64,000 nt of DNA. Source: Ryuthela nishihirai. Lineage: Eukaryota > Arthropoda > Arachnida > Araneae > Heptathelidae. The DNA lies in assembly GCA_038380435.1 (NCBI GenBank), contig JAWZYU010000007.1:24097001-24161000 (forward strand), read 5' to 3'. Both the position numbers and the translations under genes were made by a program. Numbering within the stretch: position 1 is the stretch's first letter; the number at the start of each line of letters is the position of its first letter. Below are positions 53,703 through 64,000 of the stretch, in pieces. A model generated the notes under the pieces. That model saw nothing but the letters and a program-made list of their open reading frames with translations. It was not told the DNA's origin and made no database searches.

Positions 53703-54101
53703 GGGTTGAGTTGTTTTACCTCCAAGCGGCACTTTTATGCACACAATGGGACCCACTAGGACAACTGTTGAGAGACAGATGGTAGCCTCCCATCAATGCC
53801 ATCCAGCTTGTTCTTTAACGTGCACAGGGTATGCTCTGTGCACGTCCTCCATTTACTGAAGTTGGAGGACGGCAATGTTTCCCAAAATATGGCTCTCCCG
53901 CAACACTGTTCGTCGGATTGACTTAACGTCCCATCCGACGAACAGCGGCCTTTCCACGTCTATCAGTGTCCCCTACTGACCGTGGGCAGAGCGGGGAGTT
54001 TTGCGGAGATAAATCCGAACGCTGGCCCAGCTGGAACTCGAACCTGGGAACTGTAGATTACGAGCCTAGCGCGCTACCGACAGACCCCCAGGCCCGCCCC
54101 T
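53703..54101 (-). mobile_element. SINE-A, old, with foreign insert
   Basis: Full extent but with a deletion after CACAATGGG and, at about 53840-53890, an insert containing CTGAAGTTGGAGGACGGCAA. That insert is the reverse complement of the interior of the MITE at 51.56-51.73 kb. Confidence 0.85.
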
Positions 54102-55258
54102 CCACTAAACAAATAGTAAACCTTAGTCTCAGGTAAAGGCAAACCGTATCTGTGTACGTACATTCCTTCTAGGCTTTGACGGAATAATTCCCTCTATATC
54201 CTAAAAGCTATCCTTTGAACTTTTGGATTCCTTCTGGTCTCGCCATGCAACGCATTGCGTACACGAAAGACACTCAGTGTAAAAGGAACTCAATTCCTAA
54301 TAAATTCGAGATGGGAGAACCTAATTACTGCTTACATTGCATACGCCAGTAGTGTCAGTTGGCTACGATAATTTTCATTATTCTATAGGTTAAAGCTAGA
54401 ACTTCAAAATAAACATATCCGCTTTTCATTAACGATCAACGTAGACATGAGAAATGTATGTTTTTTTTAATACGGGAAATCCCAAAGTTGTTTCGATTCA
54501 AACTAGAGGGCAGCACCATACCATAAAAGTATAGCCACTCAAATGTAATCCCGGAATCCGAAAGAACGTACGACTATTTCATTTCCTTCATATACTGCAC
54601 ATCATTTAATTCGCAATTCAAAAATTGCGTTCTTCTTATTGCTTCTATCTTTTCCTTCGTTTATTTCGGGTGCTGGATCGAGATATAGATATTTTTGATT
54701 AAGATCTTTATCTATTATGATATTTTTCGTAACAAAAAAACTTATTTTAGAAGTTAGAGCTTCGAAGTTAGCTTTCCATTTACCTAACGTAAGACTGTTC
54801 TTTAATTTTTTGGAAATCAATGTAGTGCCACGGTCTGACGTTCGTGGCCCCTAATAATTACCTGAAAAGTTGATAAGTGAACTGTAGTTCTTTTGATTTT
54901 TTTTTTCATATAAGGGGTTAAAAGACTTTAAGAGCCACGTCTCAAAATCTCACACGACGAACGATATTCTACTCAAGCCCATTGGAAATTAAATTTGGGA
55001 AAAGTTTTGAAACCTACGTTGCAACGAACCTATGACTTCGATTTCTCTCATGTCGATGATTTCTCTCATGTCGATGATTTCTCTAATATTTCTTTCATGA
55101 TGGTAGCTCATGGAAATTATTGATGACCTTTAACTAACTTTGAGAGTTTAAGAAGGATTTTCAATTTAGCAATTGATTTTATTTTATAACTACTAATTTT
55201 TTTCATTTTATTAATATATTCGTATTGTTAGAAATGTTATGACAGTCATTTTAAACCT
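54102..55258. other. unassigned AT-rich region
   Basis: No gene recognised. The minus frame at 54602-54820 has no known motif. TTTCTCTCATGTCGATGA is repeated two to three times near 55038-55085. Confidence 0.5.
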
Positions 55259-55273
55259 GGTATATTGGTAAAT

Positions 55274-55678
55274 GTCGCCCCAAGGCAGAGTGGTTAGCAC
55301 GCCGGGCTATTGATCTAAGGCAGGGGTGGGCAAACATTCGGCCCGCTAAGAGTTTTTTGTGGCCCGCCAAGACAGTCAGAAAAATCCGCCTTGAACCGAG
55401 ATTTCCTTCCCGTGCGCGACCGAAGATTCGTCTCGTATTTTCCACTAGGACGGCCACGTCAATACGCATGCGCAGTGTAGATACGAAAACAATTGCCCAC
55501 CCCTGATCTAAGGGACCTGGGTTCGAGCCCCGGGTGACAGGCATGGATGCAGTAATGTTTTTCTGCTGAGCTGCCGCCATCTTCTCAGACCTTCTACTCT
55601 GAGGTATAAACTGATCAGGCTCCTGTCAGACCTCTGTGGAAAGCAGCTGCTTGAGGGGGTATTTATTTTTTTTATTTT
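55274..55678 (+). mobile_element. SINE-B with TSD, split by a MITE
   Basis: Forward SINE-B. TSD TATATTGGTAAAT on both sides. The head is mutated (GTCGCCCCAAGGCAGAGTGG) and is interrupted in the anticodon region by a 185-bp hAT-type MITE. Confidence 0.93.
55321..55505. mobile_element. hAT-type MITE inside SINE-B
   Basis: Perfect inverted ends CAGGGGTGGGCAA and TTGCCCACCCCTG. Perfect 8-bp TSD ATCTAAGG at 55313-55320 and 55506-55513. Subterminal CGGCCCGC and GGCCCGCCAA motifs. 185 bp, non-coding. Confidence 0.95.
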
Positions 55679-55905
55679 TATATTGGTAAATATTATTTTC
55701 TTTCACATTACGTAGCACCTACTGGTAAAATGGCCAATTTAAATATATAATTAGCTACGTCTAAAATGAATTAAAATTTCACTGGCTGATTTAAAAATTC
55801 TATAACGTTTCTGTGCATGCTGGAACTTTAACGTTTATGAAAGGCAGTGGTTTCGAAACGGCCGCGCGTTGTCTGTGGATGCCGCGAGATTTTCCAGAAT
55901 ACTAA

Positions 55906-56109
55906 TAAAAAAAAAATACCCCCTCAAGCAGCTGCTTGCCACAGAGGTCTGACAGGAGCCTGTCAGTTTATATGCCACAGTAGGAGATCTGAGAGGATGG
56001 CAGGACCTCAGCAGAAAAACGACACACACATCCATGCCTAATCCGGGGCTCGAACCCAGATCCCTTAGATCGGTAGCCAAGCATGCTAACCACTGGGCCA
56101 CGGGACGGC
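55906..56109 (-). mobile_element. SINE-B, first of a double insertion
   Basis: Full length, bounded by TTCCAGAATACTAA at 55892-55905 and 56110-56123. Confidence 0.93.
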
Positions 56110-56123
56110 TTCCAGAATACTAA

Positions 56124-56337
56124 ATAATAAATACACCCTCAAGCAGCTGCTTGCCACAGAGGTCTGACAGGAGCCTGTCAGTTTATATGCCACAGTAGGA
56201 GATCTGATAGGAGATCTGAGAGGATGGCAGGACCTCAGCAGAAAAACGACACACACATCCATGCCTAATCTGGGGCTCGAACCCAGGTCCCTTAGATCAG
56301 TAGCTAAGCGTGCTAACCACTCGGCCACGGGACAGCT
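56124..56337 (-). mobile_element. SINE-B, second insertion at the same site
   Basis: Full length, same orientation, bounded on the left by the shared TTCCAGAATACTAA and on the right by AGAATACTAA (56338-56347). It contains a small duplication of GGAGATCTGA. Confidence 0.92.
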
Positions 56338-56347
56338 AGAATACTAA

Positions 56348-56709
56348 AAGATATAAATAAATGGTCCTATGACATTTTTAAAGATTTAAATGCAAGGTTA
56401 CAAGAGAACAGAACTGATTTGTTTCGAGGACTCAGATGGAAATAATGAAACCATGCAACGAGCATGAAACAAAGATCAGAAAACAGTTATTGAAAAGATT
56501 TTTTGTATGACTGAAATGTGCGCCGAAGAAGTTCAAGTTGAAGCTTATTATCACTAGAAATTCTACTTTAATTTTTAATCAACATGAAACAACCCAAAAG
56601 CTTCACTACGTTGTTAGAGTACATATTATGTCGGCAGTACAAAAACTAAATTTAAAAACAATTTTAAGAATGAGAAAAAAAACTGTTCTGCTAATAATTA
56701 GTTTGTTTT
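56348..56709. other. unassigned stretch
   Basis: AT-rich with one short open frame (56538-56738) that runs into SINE-B sequence; not a gene. Confidence 0.5.
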
Positions 56710-56806
56710 CCTCTCAGATCTTCTACTGTGGCATATAAACTGACAGGCTCCTGTCAGACCTCTGTAGCAAGCAGCTGCTTGAGGGGGTATTTATTTATTA
56801 TATTTT
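56710..56806 (+). mobile_element. SINE-B 3' fragment
   Basis: 5'-truncated forward copy, CTCTCAGATCTTCTACTGTG through the GGGGGTATTTATTTATTATA tail. Confidence 0.88.
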
Positions 56807-56807
56807 T

Positions 56808-57165
56808 ATTTCTGAGCGATACTTTTTTTGCACACACTGGGCTAAATGGTCAGGTCACAAGGACTCCGAGGGCTCAGAGAAGGTTGGGGGAAGGGGACTC
56901 ACTGGATAGCTGTTAGGAGACAAATGGTTAATAGCTGTTAGGAGACCTCCCCGTCCAAGGTCATCCAGCGTGTTCTTTAAAGCACTCAGGGTGTGGCTTT
57001 TCCGCATACGGGCCACGGCTTTACTTCCCATCTCACGGACGGCTGCCTTTCCAAGGCCATCGGTGTCCTCTACTGACCGAGGGCAGGGCGCCGAGTTTTT
57101 CCTTAATATATTCTAACGCTGGCCAAGGTGGGACTCGAACCTGGGAACTGTAAATTACAAACCGG
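56808..57165 (-). mobile_element. SINE-A, old, near full length
   Basis: Its tail end abuts the SINE-B tail. A short internal duplication TAGCTGTTAGGAGAC is present near 56908-56947. Confidence 0.85.
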
Positions 57166-57405
57166 GAGGAAGGAGATTCACTCGTAAAATTTTTCAAGCC
57201 ACCGCGCCCTATTTAAATTTCGGAAGAAATCACGTAACCCAAACTTAATGTCAAGGTAAACGTAAAAATTAAAAAAATTAAATTTTATATCATACGAAAG
57301 AGCAAGATTTACCTTGCCTACACTTACTTGACAATTACCATAGTTTTTGTTTTCAGATTTGGTTCACTGCTTTTCCCGAAAAACTAGTTTTTCATAATCT
57401 ACACT

Positions 57406-57782
57406 GGCGGGGGTGGCTCAGTCGGTAGCGCGTCAGGCTCGTAATCTGTAGTTCCCAGGTTCGAGTCCCAATTGGGTCGGCGTTGAGATTTATCTCCGCA
57501 AAATTCCCCGCCCTGCCCACGGTCAGTAGGGGACACCGATGGGCTTAGTAAAGGCCGCCGTCCGTCGGATGGACGTTAAGCCGTGGCTCCGTGTGCGGGA
57601 GAGCCACGTTAAAGAACACGCTGGATGGCCTTGACGGGAGGCTACCATCTATCTCCCAACAGCTGTTCCAGTGGGTCCCCTCTCCCAACTTTCTCTGAGC
57701 CTTCGAGGTCCTTGTGACCTGGCCATTTAGCCCATGGTGTGCAAAAAAAGTGCCGCTCAGAGGTAAAACAACCTAACCCAAC
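57406..57782 (+). mobile_element. SINE-A, full length
   Basis: Imperfect TSD TAATCTACACT / TAATCTATACT. Lacks about 12 bp (ATACCCTGTGC) in the centre. Confidence 0.93.
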
Positions 57783-57854
57783 GTAATCTATACTGCTGCT
57801 CAGCATTAAAAAATTATGTCATATTTCGAAATGTATATCAGGGAACTCTATACA

Positions 57855-58000
57855 TACGTTAGAGAACAAGCTGGACTGCCTTGAGGGAGGCTACCATCTC
57901 TCTCCTAATAGCTGTCCAGTATGTCCTCTCCCTCAACCTTCTCCGAGTCCTTGTGAACTGGTCATTTGTGCAAAAAAAATACCACTCACAGGTAAGCCAA
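57855..58000 (+). mobile_element. SINE-A 3' fragment, old
   Basis: GTTAGAGAACAAGCTGGACT through ACCACTCACAGGTAAGCC. Confidence 0.75.
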
Positions 58001-58573
58001 CAGTCTGGCATTAGCAGAGATTGCTTGCATGCTTATGCCTTGAGAAATGGAGAATTTAATGGTTGCTGTGAAGAAAGCGACGATGCTTAGCTACCAACTC
58101 AACAACCTGCTACAGTGATTGATGAGTGCAAAGAATCTGCTGAACATCATCACCGTTTCTCTTCTCTATAAAGTAGAAGTATCTTCTCCATCACACGGTT
58201 TCTTCTCCATGAAGAAACACTAACTTTTCACTGTCGGTGCACAACTGAAACACGAAGATTATTAACCTAGGATTTCTGGCCATTTATTATCTCTTGCTCC
58301 AGTGCGCATGTGCTAAGATAAACTGATTGTAGATTGGATGCCGTAACTTGAGGACAAAATCAAAATCCTTTTGTGAAAGGAATTTGATAAGAGAAAAATT
58401 CAAGTGACAATTCGTAGCTTTTTCAGTCTACGATTAATAAACACAAGTTTCTAACTTTCTCACAACATCAGTTAACTAATTTACCATTAAATGACTCAGT
58501 TCCCTTAGTCCCAATTATGCCAAAGTTGAAATTTATCTCTGCTACTCCTCCCCAACCTCTCAGTGAGTTTAGT
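58001..58573. other. unassigned stretch
   Basis: No gene or repeat recognised. Confidence 0.5.
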
Positions 58574-58901
58574 GGGTTGGGTTGTTTTACCTCTGAGTGG
58601 CACTTTTTCGCATACAATGGGTTAAATGCCACGTCACAAGGACCCCGAGTGCTCAGAGAAGGTTGGGGGAATGGGACCCACAGCATACCTGTTGGAAGAC
58701 AGATGGTAGACTCCCAGCAAGGTCATCCAGCGAGTTCTTTAAAGTGCACAGGATATGACTCTCCCACACACGGGCCACAGTTTCATGTCCCATCCGACGG
58801 ACGACAGCCTTTCCAAGCCCAGCGGTGTCCACTACTGGCTGAGGGTAGGGTGGCAGGTTTTGCAGAGATCTCTCAACGCTGGCCCAGGTGGGACTCAAAC
58901 T
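58574..58901 (-). mobile_element. SINE-A, old, truncated head
   Basis: Tail through body and into the B-box region (GGGACTCAAACTG), where it is joined to a forward SINE-A piece. Confidence 0.85.
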
Positions 58902-58998
58902 GTCTGACGGGACATTAAGTCGTAGCCCCGTGTGCAGGGAAGTCATAACCTGTGCATTTCAAAGAATACACTGGATGACCTTGACGCGAGGCTACTGT
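58902..58998 (+). mobile_element. SINE-A body fragment, inverted neighbour
   Basis: TCTGACGGGACATTAAGTCG through GACGCGAGGCTACTG. Head-to-head with the preceding copy. Confidence 0.75.
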
Positions 58999-59884
58999 TT
59001 TACGGGGGGAGGGGTTTAAAAAATATGCACATAGCTTCCCGTTCCATATTTATTCTAGCCGTTACCTTTTTTTATACAATACGTTGTTCCTTCTTTAAAA
59101 TAATTAAGAGTGGTATCATACTGGGGAACAGATGTATCCTCCCACATCAAAAAGGAGAAATCAAAGGCAGGTAATGATTTTTCAACAAATACAAAAATAT
59201 TTATTTACAGTGCTAATACTATTTCACAATATATGATTTCAATAACTTACATAATGCTGTTGTAGGAAATGTCCAGCCGCACTCCTGCTTACATTACAAC
59301 TGCGCTGCTCTCTCTCCAAACTACTAAAAAGCCAACATCGATGTCCAAGACTATAGGGCTCATTCTCCAAGACAAGACTGTATAGTGTTTGCTGTCGAAA
59401 ACGACTGAAGTGTTCTTTGCTCTCTTGGACACACAAAGGGCCTCTATCCAAAGAGTTTGATTGGCCCCCACAATTCTCTCTGCTAGGGGGATCAGAAGAG
59501 GTGATAAGGGACGAAAATAGACAGTTGTTGATGCGATGTTCTTGTTCCGAAACCACGTGGCTGTCTGTTTGTGGGAACCATTGAGAAGTGGTTCAGGGGA
59601 ATCCTCATGCATCCGGTGTTGCAATGTCAGAGTCTCAGATTTGGCGCCAGGTGCCACTCTAACAGAAGCTTTGTGTGGATGAGAAGACGCCCCCTTTTGT
59701 ACACGTTTCTCGGATCATAACTGGCAGGAAGGCAGGTAAATGACTTTGCCATGCTCTGCGGCACCTCAAATGCAATTTTCTGCCGGATAATCTTCCACAT
59801 GGCGCCAGAATATCAGATAAGGAAGCTGATGGCAATGTCGACACAGTTCTAAGTGAATATGAAAATTCAAGTAGAACACTACCT
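58999..59884. other. unexplained, more complex stretch
   Basis: 59175-59890 is less AT-rich than its surroundings and holds overlapping minus-strand open frames (59289-59657 and 59659-59895) with no recognisable domain. It has no visible match to the repeats in this window. It could be unique DNA, a 3' untranslated exon on the minus strand or an unknown element. Confidence 0.35.
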
Positions 59885-59942
59885 TTCTCTCTCAACAGCT
59901 ATTCGGTGGGTCCCCTTCCCCCCAACCTTCTCTGAGGCCTTA
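59885..59942 (+). mobile_element. SINE-A scrap
   Basis: 58 bp matching CAACAGCTGTTCCAGTGGGT and the following CTTCTCTGAG block. Confidence 0.7.
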
Positions 59943-60484
59943 GAGTATTAGCTTCAGAAACAAAAGAATGTAATGCTGATATATTCTTTTATTGAAATTT
60001 TCTTGTTCTACTACTTAGTAACAATGATCAACAAAAAGTATCGCAAACTATTTTTTAAAGCACATACATTAAGTTAAAATTGGTATATTTGATTTACTTT
60101 CGTATTGATGGTATATTTGATTTCGTAAAATTATATTATTATATTTCGTAAAATTATATTATTAGTATTGATGGTATATTATATTTTCGTAAATATATTT
60201 GATTTCGTAAAATTGGCATATTTGATTTATTTGATTTTTTTATATATTGATAATTTTATTTAAGTTAAAATTGGTATATTTGATGTATATTTCAATGGTA
60301 AAATGCAGTATAAGGTAGCATTTCTAACATTTTTCTTAAGGATAAGCTGTATCAGTTATATTTCTTCTGATTTTGAAAATCTCCTGAATGTTGCACCGAA
60401 TTTTGTAACTTTTTTTATATGCCAATATATTATGGTATAAGAAGCTACAGTAAGACAATAATATAGTGCTCATATGCATCAATT
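59943..60484. other. AT-rich, degenerate short repeats
   Basis: Phrases GGTATATTTGATTT and TTTCGTAAAATTATATTA recur irregularly from 60080 to 60290. No gene seen. Confidence 0.6.
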
Positions 60485-63400
60485 GGCTTGTAAATGGTAG
60501 CTAGGCGTAAACTGGAAGGAGAGCTGTGTACCAATCCCTAGTGATGATGCACAGAACCGGCCAGGTCTAGCACTTAATGTCCGACCCCGCCTTCTCGTGG
60601 TGCAGGCCGTTAGTACCTTTCAAAAGAGATATTCTCTTTTGGAAGGGAACGGAAGGGGAGGGCTACCAGTTCAGTATGGCCTACTGATCTGGTCATCTAT
60701 GGCCACTTTTTTCTTTTTTTTCAACCCTGCTGAAGAGTGGTCAACTTCACAGGGTCCTGGTGCTGACCATTTATACCTACTAGACTGGACTTGTTTATGG
60801 ATTTGAGCTTGATTATGGATCCTGGACTTACTGCACTGGTGGGCCTCTGTTGAGGGAGAGTCTGCCGCTGTGTTTTCTGTTTGCTTCTGGGTTGCCAGCT
60901 CTAAGTGAACAGAGGCATGGGATACCTTACATCAGCTGGTGGATAATCCTAATCAGAGGCCATCGCAGGTACCTGAACCTTACTTAGCTAGTTGGGCATC
61001 GTCAAGCCTAAACTGGAGTAATGTGTCTCAGGCAGGCCATATGGTTCTTGAAAAAGTCCCACTTGAAAAGGTGGTGCCTGAAGTTCCTACCAGCATCGGT
61101 GACTTCAGCCTTTAGCGGAGGAGGAACAGGTCTTTGCCCCATGCCTGCGATCAGGGGGCTGTTTGATAGTGTTGGCCATACCAATCTCAATAAACCTAAT
61201 TTCTTTAAAAATCCTACTAATCATTTTCTCTCTGTAGGAACGTGGAACGTGAGGACATTACATAGAGATTATTCTCTTGATGTCCTCATGCAGGAATTCC
61301 AGCGCTATAACCTAGATATTCTAGGCTTGCAAGAGACCAGATGGACAGGTAAAGGTGAGATACTTAAAAATAACTTTAAATTTCTCTTTACAGGGAGGGA
61401 GAATGGAAAGCATCACCAAGGCGTGGGTCTGCTTCTCAGCAGACACGCTAGCGATGCTCTTCTAGGATATGAGTGCATTAATGAAAGGTTTCTTACAGCA
61501 AAATTTCAGACAAGCGTTAAAGACTTGAATGTTATCTGCTGTTATGCCCCCACTGAGGATTCTGATGAGGATGAGAAGGATAGGCTTTACAGACAACTTC
61601 AGGATATTTTGAATTCTGTCAAGAAAGGAGATATTACCCTTGTTCTTGGTGACTTCAATGCCAAAGTTGGTACCGACTCTGACCTTTGGGGAGTAGTAAT
61701 AGGCTCTTTTGGTATTGGTAGCTGCAATGGCAATGGGCAACGTCTCCTACAGGTAAGTAAACTCAATGGTTTCAGAATAACTAACACATATTACAAACAC
61801 CGCGACATACATAAATACACATGGGTTTCACCTGATGGGCTGCATAAGAATATGATTGATTATATATTAATTAACAGCAAATGGGCTAGTTCTGTTAGAA
61901 ATACCAGGGCATATAGGGGAGCTGAAATGGGATCTGACCATTACCTTGTTAAAAGTGTCTTGCAACTTAAACTTAAAAAGTGTTGTGCTAGGGTTAAAAA
62001 ATTTACCTTTAATACATGAAGCTCTGAAAGACCCAGTTATAGCTAAAGCTTACCATGATAGGTTAGTTAGTCATTATGACAGTCATGGTTTGCTTAATAC
62101 TGAAGTTGAGGAAGAATGGGGCCATTTTAAACAGGCTTTTTTGGAAACTAACAGTACTCTTTTAGGGAAAAAGGAGCAGAGGAGGCAGAATTATTTAAGT
62201 GATAAGGCACTTGAGCTTATTTCAGAAAGAAGGAACTGCAGGAATGTCCTTAATCAGTACCCTACTAGTACTAATAGAAAGCATTACAAAGAACTTAATA
62301 AACGTGTAAAGGATCAGTTAGCTACTGATAAGAATCTTTGGATTGATGGCCTTGCTGACAAAGCTGGGGAAGCAGTTAGACAGCACAACAGCAGAGAGCT
62401 GTACCAGATAGTTAATGTTTTGTGTGGTAGAAAACGAACAGGTATACAGGGATTGAAGGATAAACAAGGCAAGGTTATAGAAGGTGAGGATTCTGTAATG
62501 GCTAGGTGGGCTGAGCATTTCAGTGATGTTCTAAACAATGTGGTTAGTTCTACTCCCATTGTTTGCAATAATGATAGATGAATTGTTGGCTTTAATATTG
62601 GCCCTATAACACAATCTGAAGTTAGTTTGGCTATTTCTAAACTTTAACTTCATAAATCCCCAGGGGTGGATGAAATTACTACGGAAATGCTTAGAGCTGG
62701 GAATGTTTCAGTTACCATTTGGATGACTCAAATTTTGAATAACTTTTATGATAAAGGCATGGTTCCTAAAGATTTTACCAGAGCTATTATTATCCCTATT
62801 TTCAAAAAAGGTGATCGCAGTTCTTGTGATAATTATAGGGGTATCAGCCTACTCTCCGTTCCAGGTAAAGTTCTTTCCATGATTGTGCTTAATAGAATTA
62901 AGAATCTGGTTGACAGGCAATTGCGTGATGAGCAATGTGGATTCAGAAGTGGTAGGGGATGTGTAGATCAGATATTTTCACTTAGGCAGATTCTTGAGAA
63001 ATGTTTAGAGTTTCAGAAACCTTTGGTTGCTAGATTTGTTGATTTCAAAAAGGCTTTCGACTCTGTTGATCGTCATAATTTGTGATTGATTGTGAAATCA
63101 TATGGTATACCAGACAAGTTAGTTAACATAATGAAAGCTCTCTATAATAACACTGAGTCATGTGTGAGGGTTGGTAAGTCTTGTAGCAATTGGTTTAGCA
63201 TTACTTCTGATGTTCGACAAGGGTGCATTTTGTCTCCTTTTCTCTTTAGTTTGGTTGTTGATTATGTTATGCGAAATTCACTTCAAGGGAAAGCTTTTGG
63301 CCTTAAATGGGCTGGAGATACGAAAATTTCTGATTTAGATTATGCTGATGATTTAGCCCTTTTGGCAAATGATGTTGATGAGATGAACTCTTTCATTCGA

Positions 63401-64000
63401 ACTGTTGATGAGACTGGTAGTACAGTAGGTTTGGTTATAAACAGAGAGAAAACTAAAGTGATGAAAATTGGTCAGGCAGGTTGTGATTCAGTTAATCTGA
63501 ATGGTTGCAGTCTTGAGCAGGTGTCACAGTTTAATTACCTTGGAAGCTGCGTAACTGATACTGGTGATGTGCGGCATGAGATTAACAGACGAATAGGTAT
63601 TGCTGCCGGGACTTTTAAGAATCTATGGAGATTGTGGAGAAATAGGCGTATACACCTAAAGACTAAAATTAGACTGTATAATAGTTTGGTTCTTTCTAGG
63701 GTTAGTTATGGTAGTGAAACTTGGACGCTGTGTAAGCAAGATAACAGGAAACTAGATGCTTTTGATTCTAGATGCTTACGCAGTATCTTGGGTATTAGGT
63801 GGTTTAACTTTGTAACTAATGATGAGGTTAGGCAAAGGAGTCTGCAACCTCCTTTAAGCAGCATATTGTGCAGAGAGGGACTCAGCTGGTTTGGCCATGT
63901 TGCCCGTATGGATAATTATAGATTGGCGAATAGGGTTATGAACAGTGTGCCTAGAGGCCTCAGAAGGAGGGGGAGACCTAGGATGCGGTGGGCTGACAAT
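60485..64000 (+). mobile_element. RTE-like LINE, second copy, cut by window end
   Basis: Starts with the same 5' end GGCTTGTAAATGGTAGCTAG as the copy at 34231 and is very similar to it throughout. The 3' end lies beyond the window. The 69-codon leader frame is present again at 60597-60806. Confidence 0.95.
61021..64000 (+). pseudogene. RTE-like endonuclease-reverse transcriptase, multiply broken
   Basis: Same protein as at 34685-37855. Compared with that copy it has an extra C at about 61058-61060 that changes the upstream frame. An extra A near 62015 causes a frameshift and a stop at 62017-62019. Stops follow at 62579-62581 (TGA for TGC), 62645-62647 (TAA for AAA) and 63083-63085 (TGA for TGG). 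Catalytic text is otherwise kept: endonuclease QETRW, CCYAPTE, GDFNAKVG, SDHYLV; reverse transcriptase FVDFKKAFDSVD, VRQGCILSPFLF and YADDLALLAN. It has Tyr-Asn and Lys where the first copy has its two stops. The C-terminal region looks open to the window end. The two copies carry different, non-overlapping defects. Confidence 0.93.

Overview
This window looks like nuclear DNA of an invertebrate animal, most likely an arthropod (low confidence on the group). I see no host protein-coding gene, rRNA or functional tRNA. Nearly everything recognisable is transposable element or tandem repeat. The pol III-type SINE heads, 8-bp, TA and TTAA target duplications, EN-RT retrotransposon proteins and long AT-rich gaps all point to a eukaryote; nothing suggests a prokaryote.

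The dominant element is a roughly 385-bp tRNA-headed SINE, here called SINE-A. I count about 27 near-full-length copies and about as many older fragments. Together with satellites grown out of SINE-A sequence, they cover by rough estimate a quarter to a third of the window. Copies lie in both orientations, often with 9-17 bp target-site duplications (TSDs), and are nested at 16.6-17.4, 33.6-34.1 and 50.7-51.4 kb. A second tRNA-headed SINE (SINE-B, about 205 bp, TATTT-type tail) occurs at 32.1, 55.3, 55.9, 56.1 and 56.7 kb, with a stub at 43.8 kb.

Layout: 0-9 kb holds SINE-A copies, Tc1-type palindromic MITEs, a 21-bp satellite (3.1-4.2 kb) and a 36-bp repeat (8.0-8.2 kb). 9.2-9.8 kb is a piggyBac-type non-autonomous element. 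10-13.6 kb holds four SINE-A copies and a hAT-type element filled with a 31-bp satellite. 13.7-20.1 kb contains two satellites made from SINE-A (143-bp and 62-bp units). 20.7-30.1 kb is SINE-rich with nested palindromes and a decayed Tc1-like transposase. 31-38 kb has an RTE-like LINE 3' end, a decayed CR1/L2-type reverse transcriptase and a full-length RTE-like LINE with TSDs. 38-42.7 kb holds more SINE-A, including a 156-bp array built from one copy. 42.9-44.7 kb is a hAT element, and 45.1-49.7 kb a decayed Tigger/pogo element carrying three SINE-A copies. 50-57.8 kb is mixed SINEs, MITEs and a piggyBac fragment. 60.5 kb to the end is a second RTE-like LINE copy, cut by the window edge.

The most interesting theme is SINE-to-satellite conversion: three different segments of the same SINE have become tandem arrays within 29 kb, and in at least one case the unit junction points to short homology between the SINE interior and its flanking target duplication. 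SINE-A presumably depends on an LINE enzyme not identified here. The RTE-like LINE shares only an 11-base 3' motif with SINE-B.
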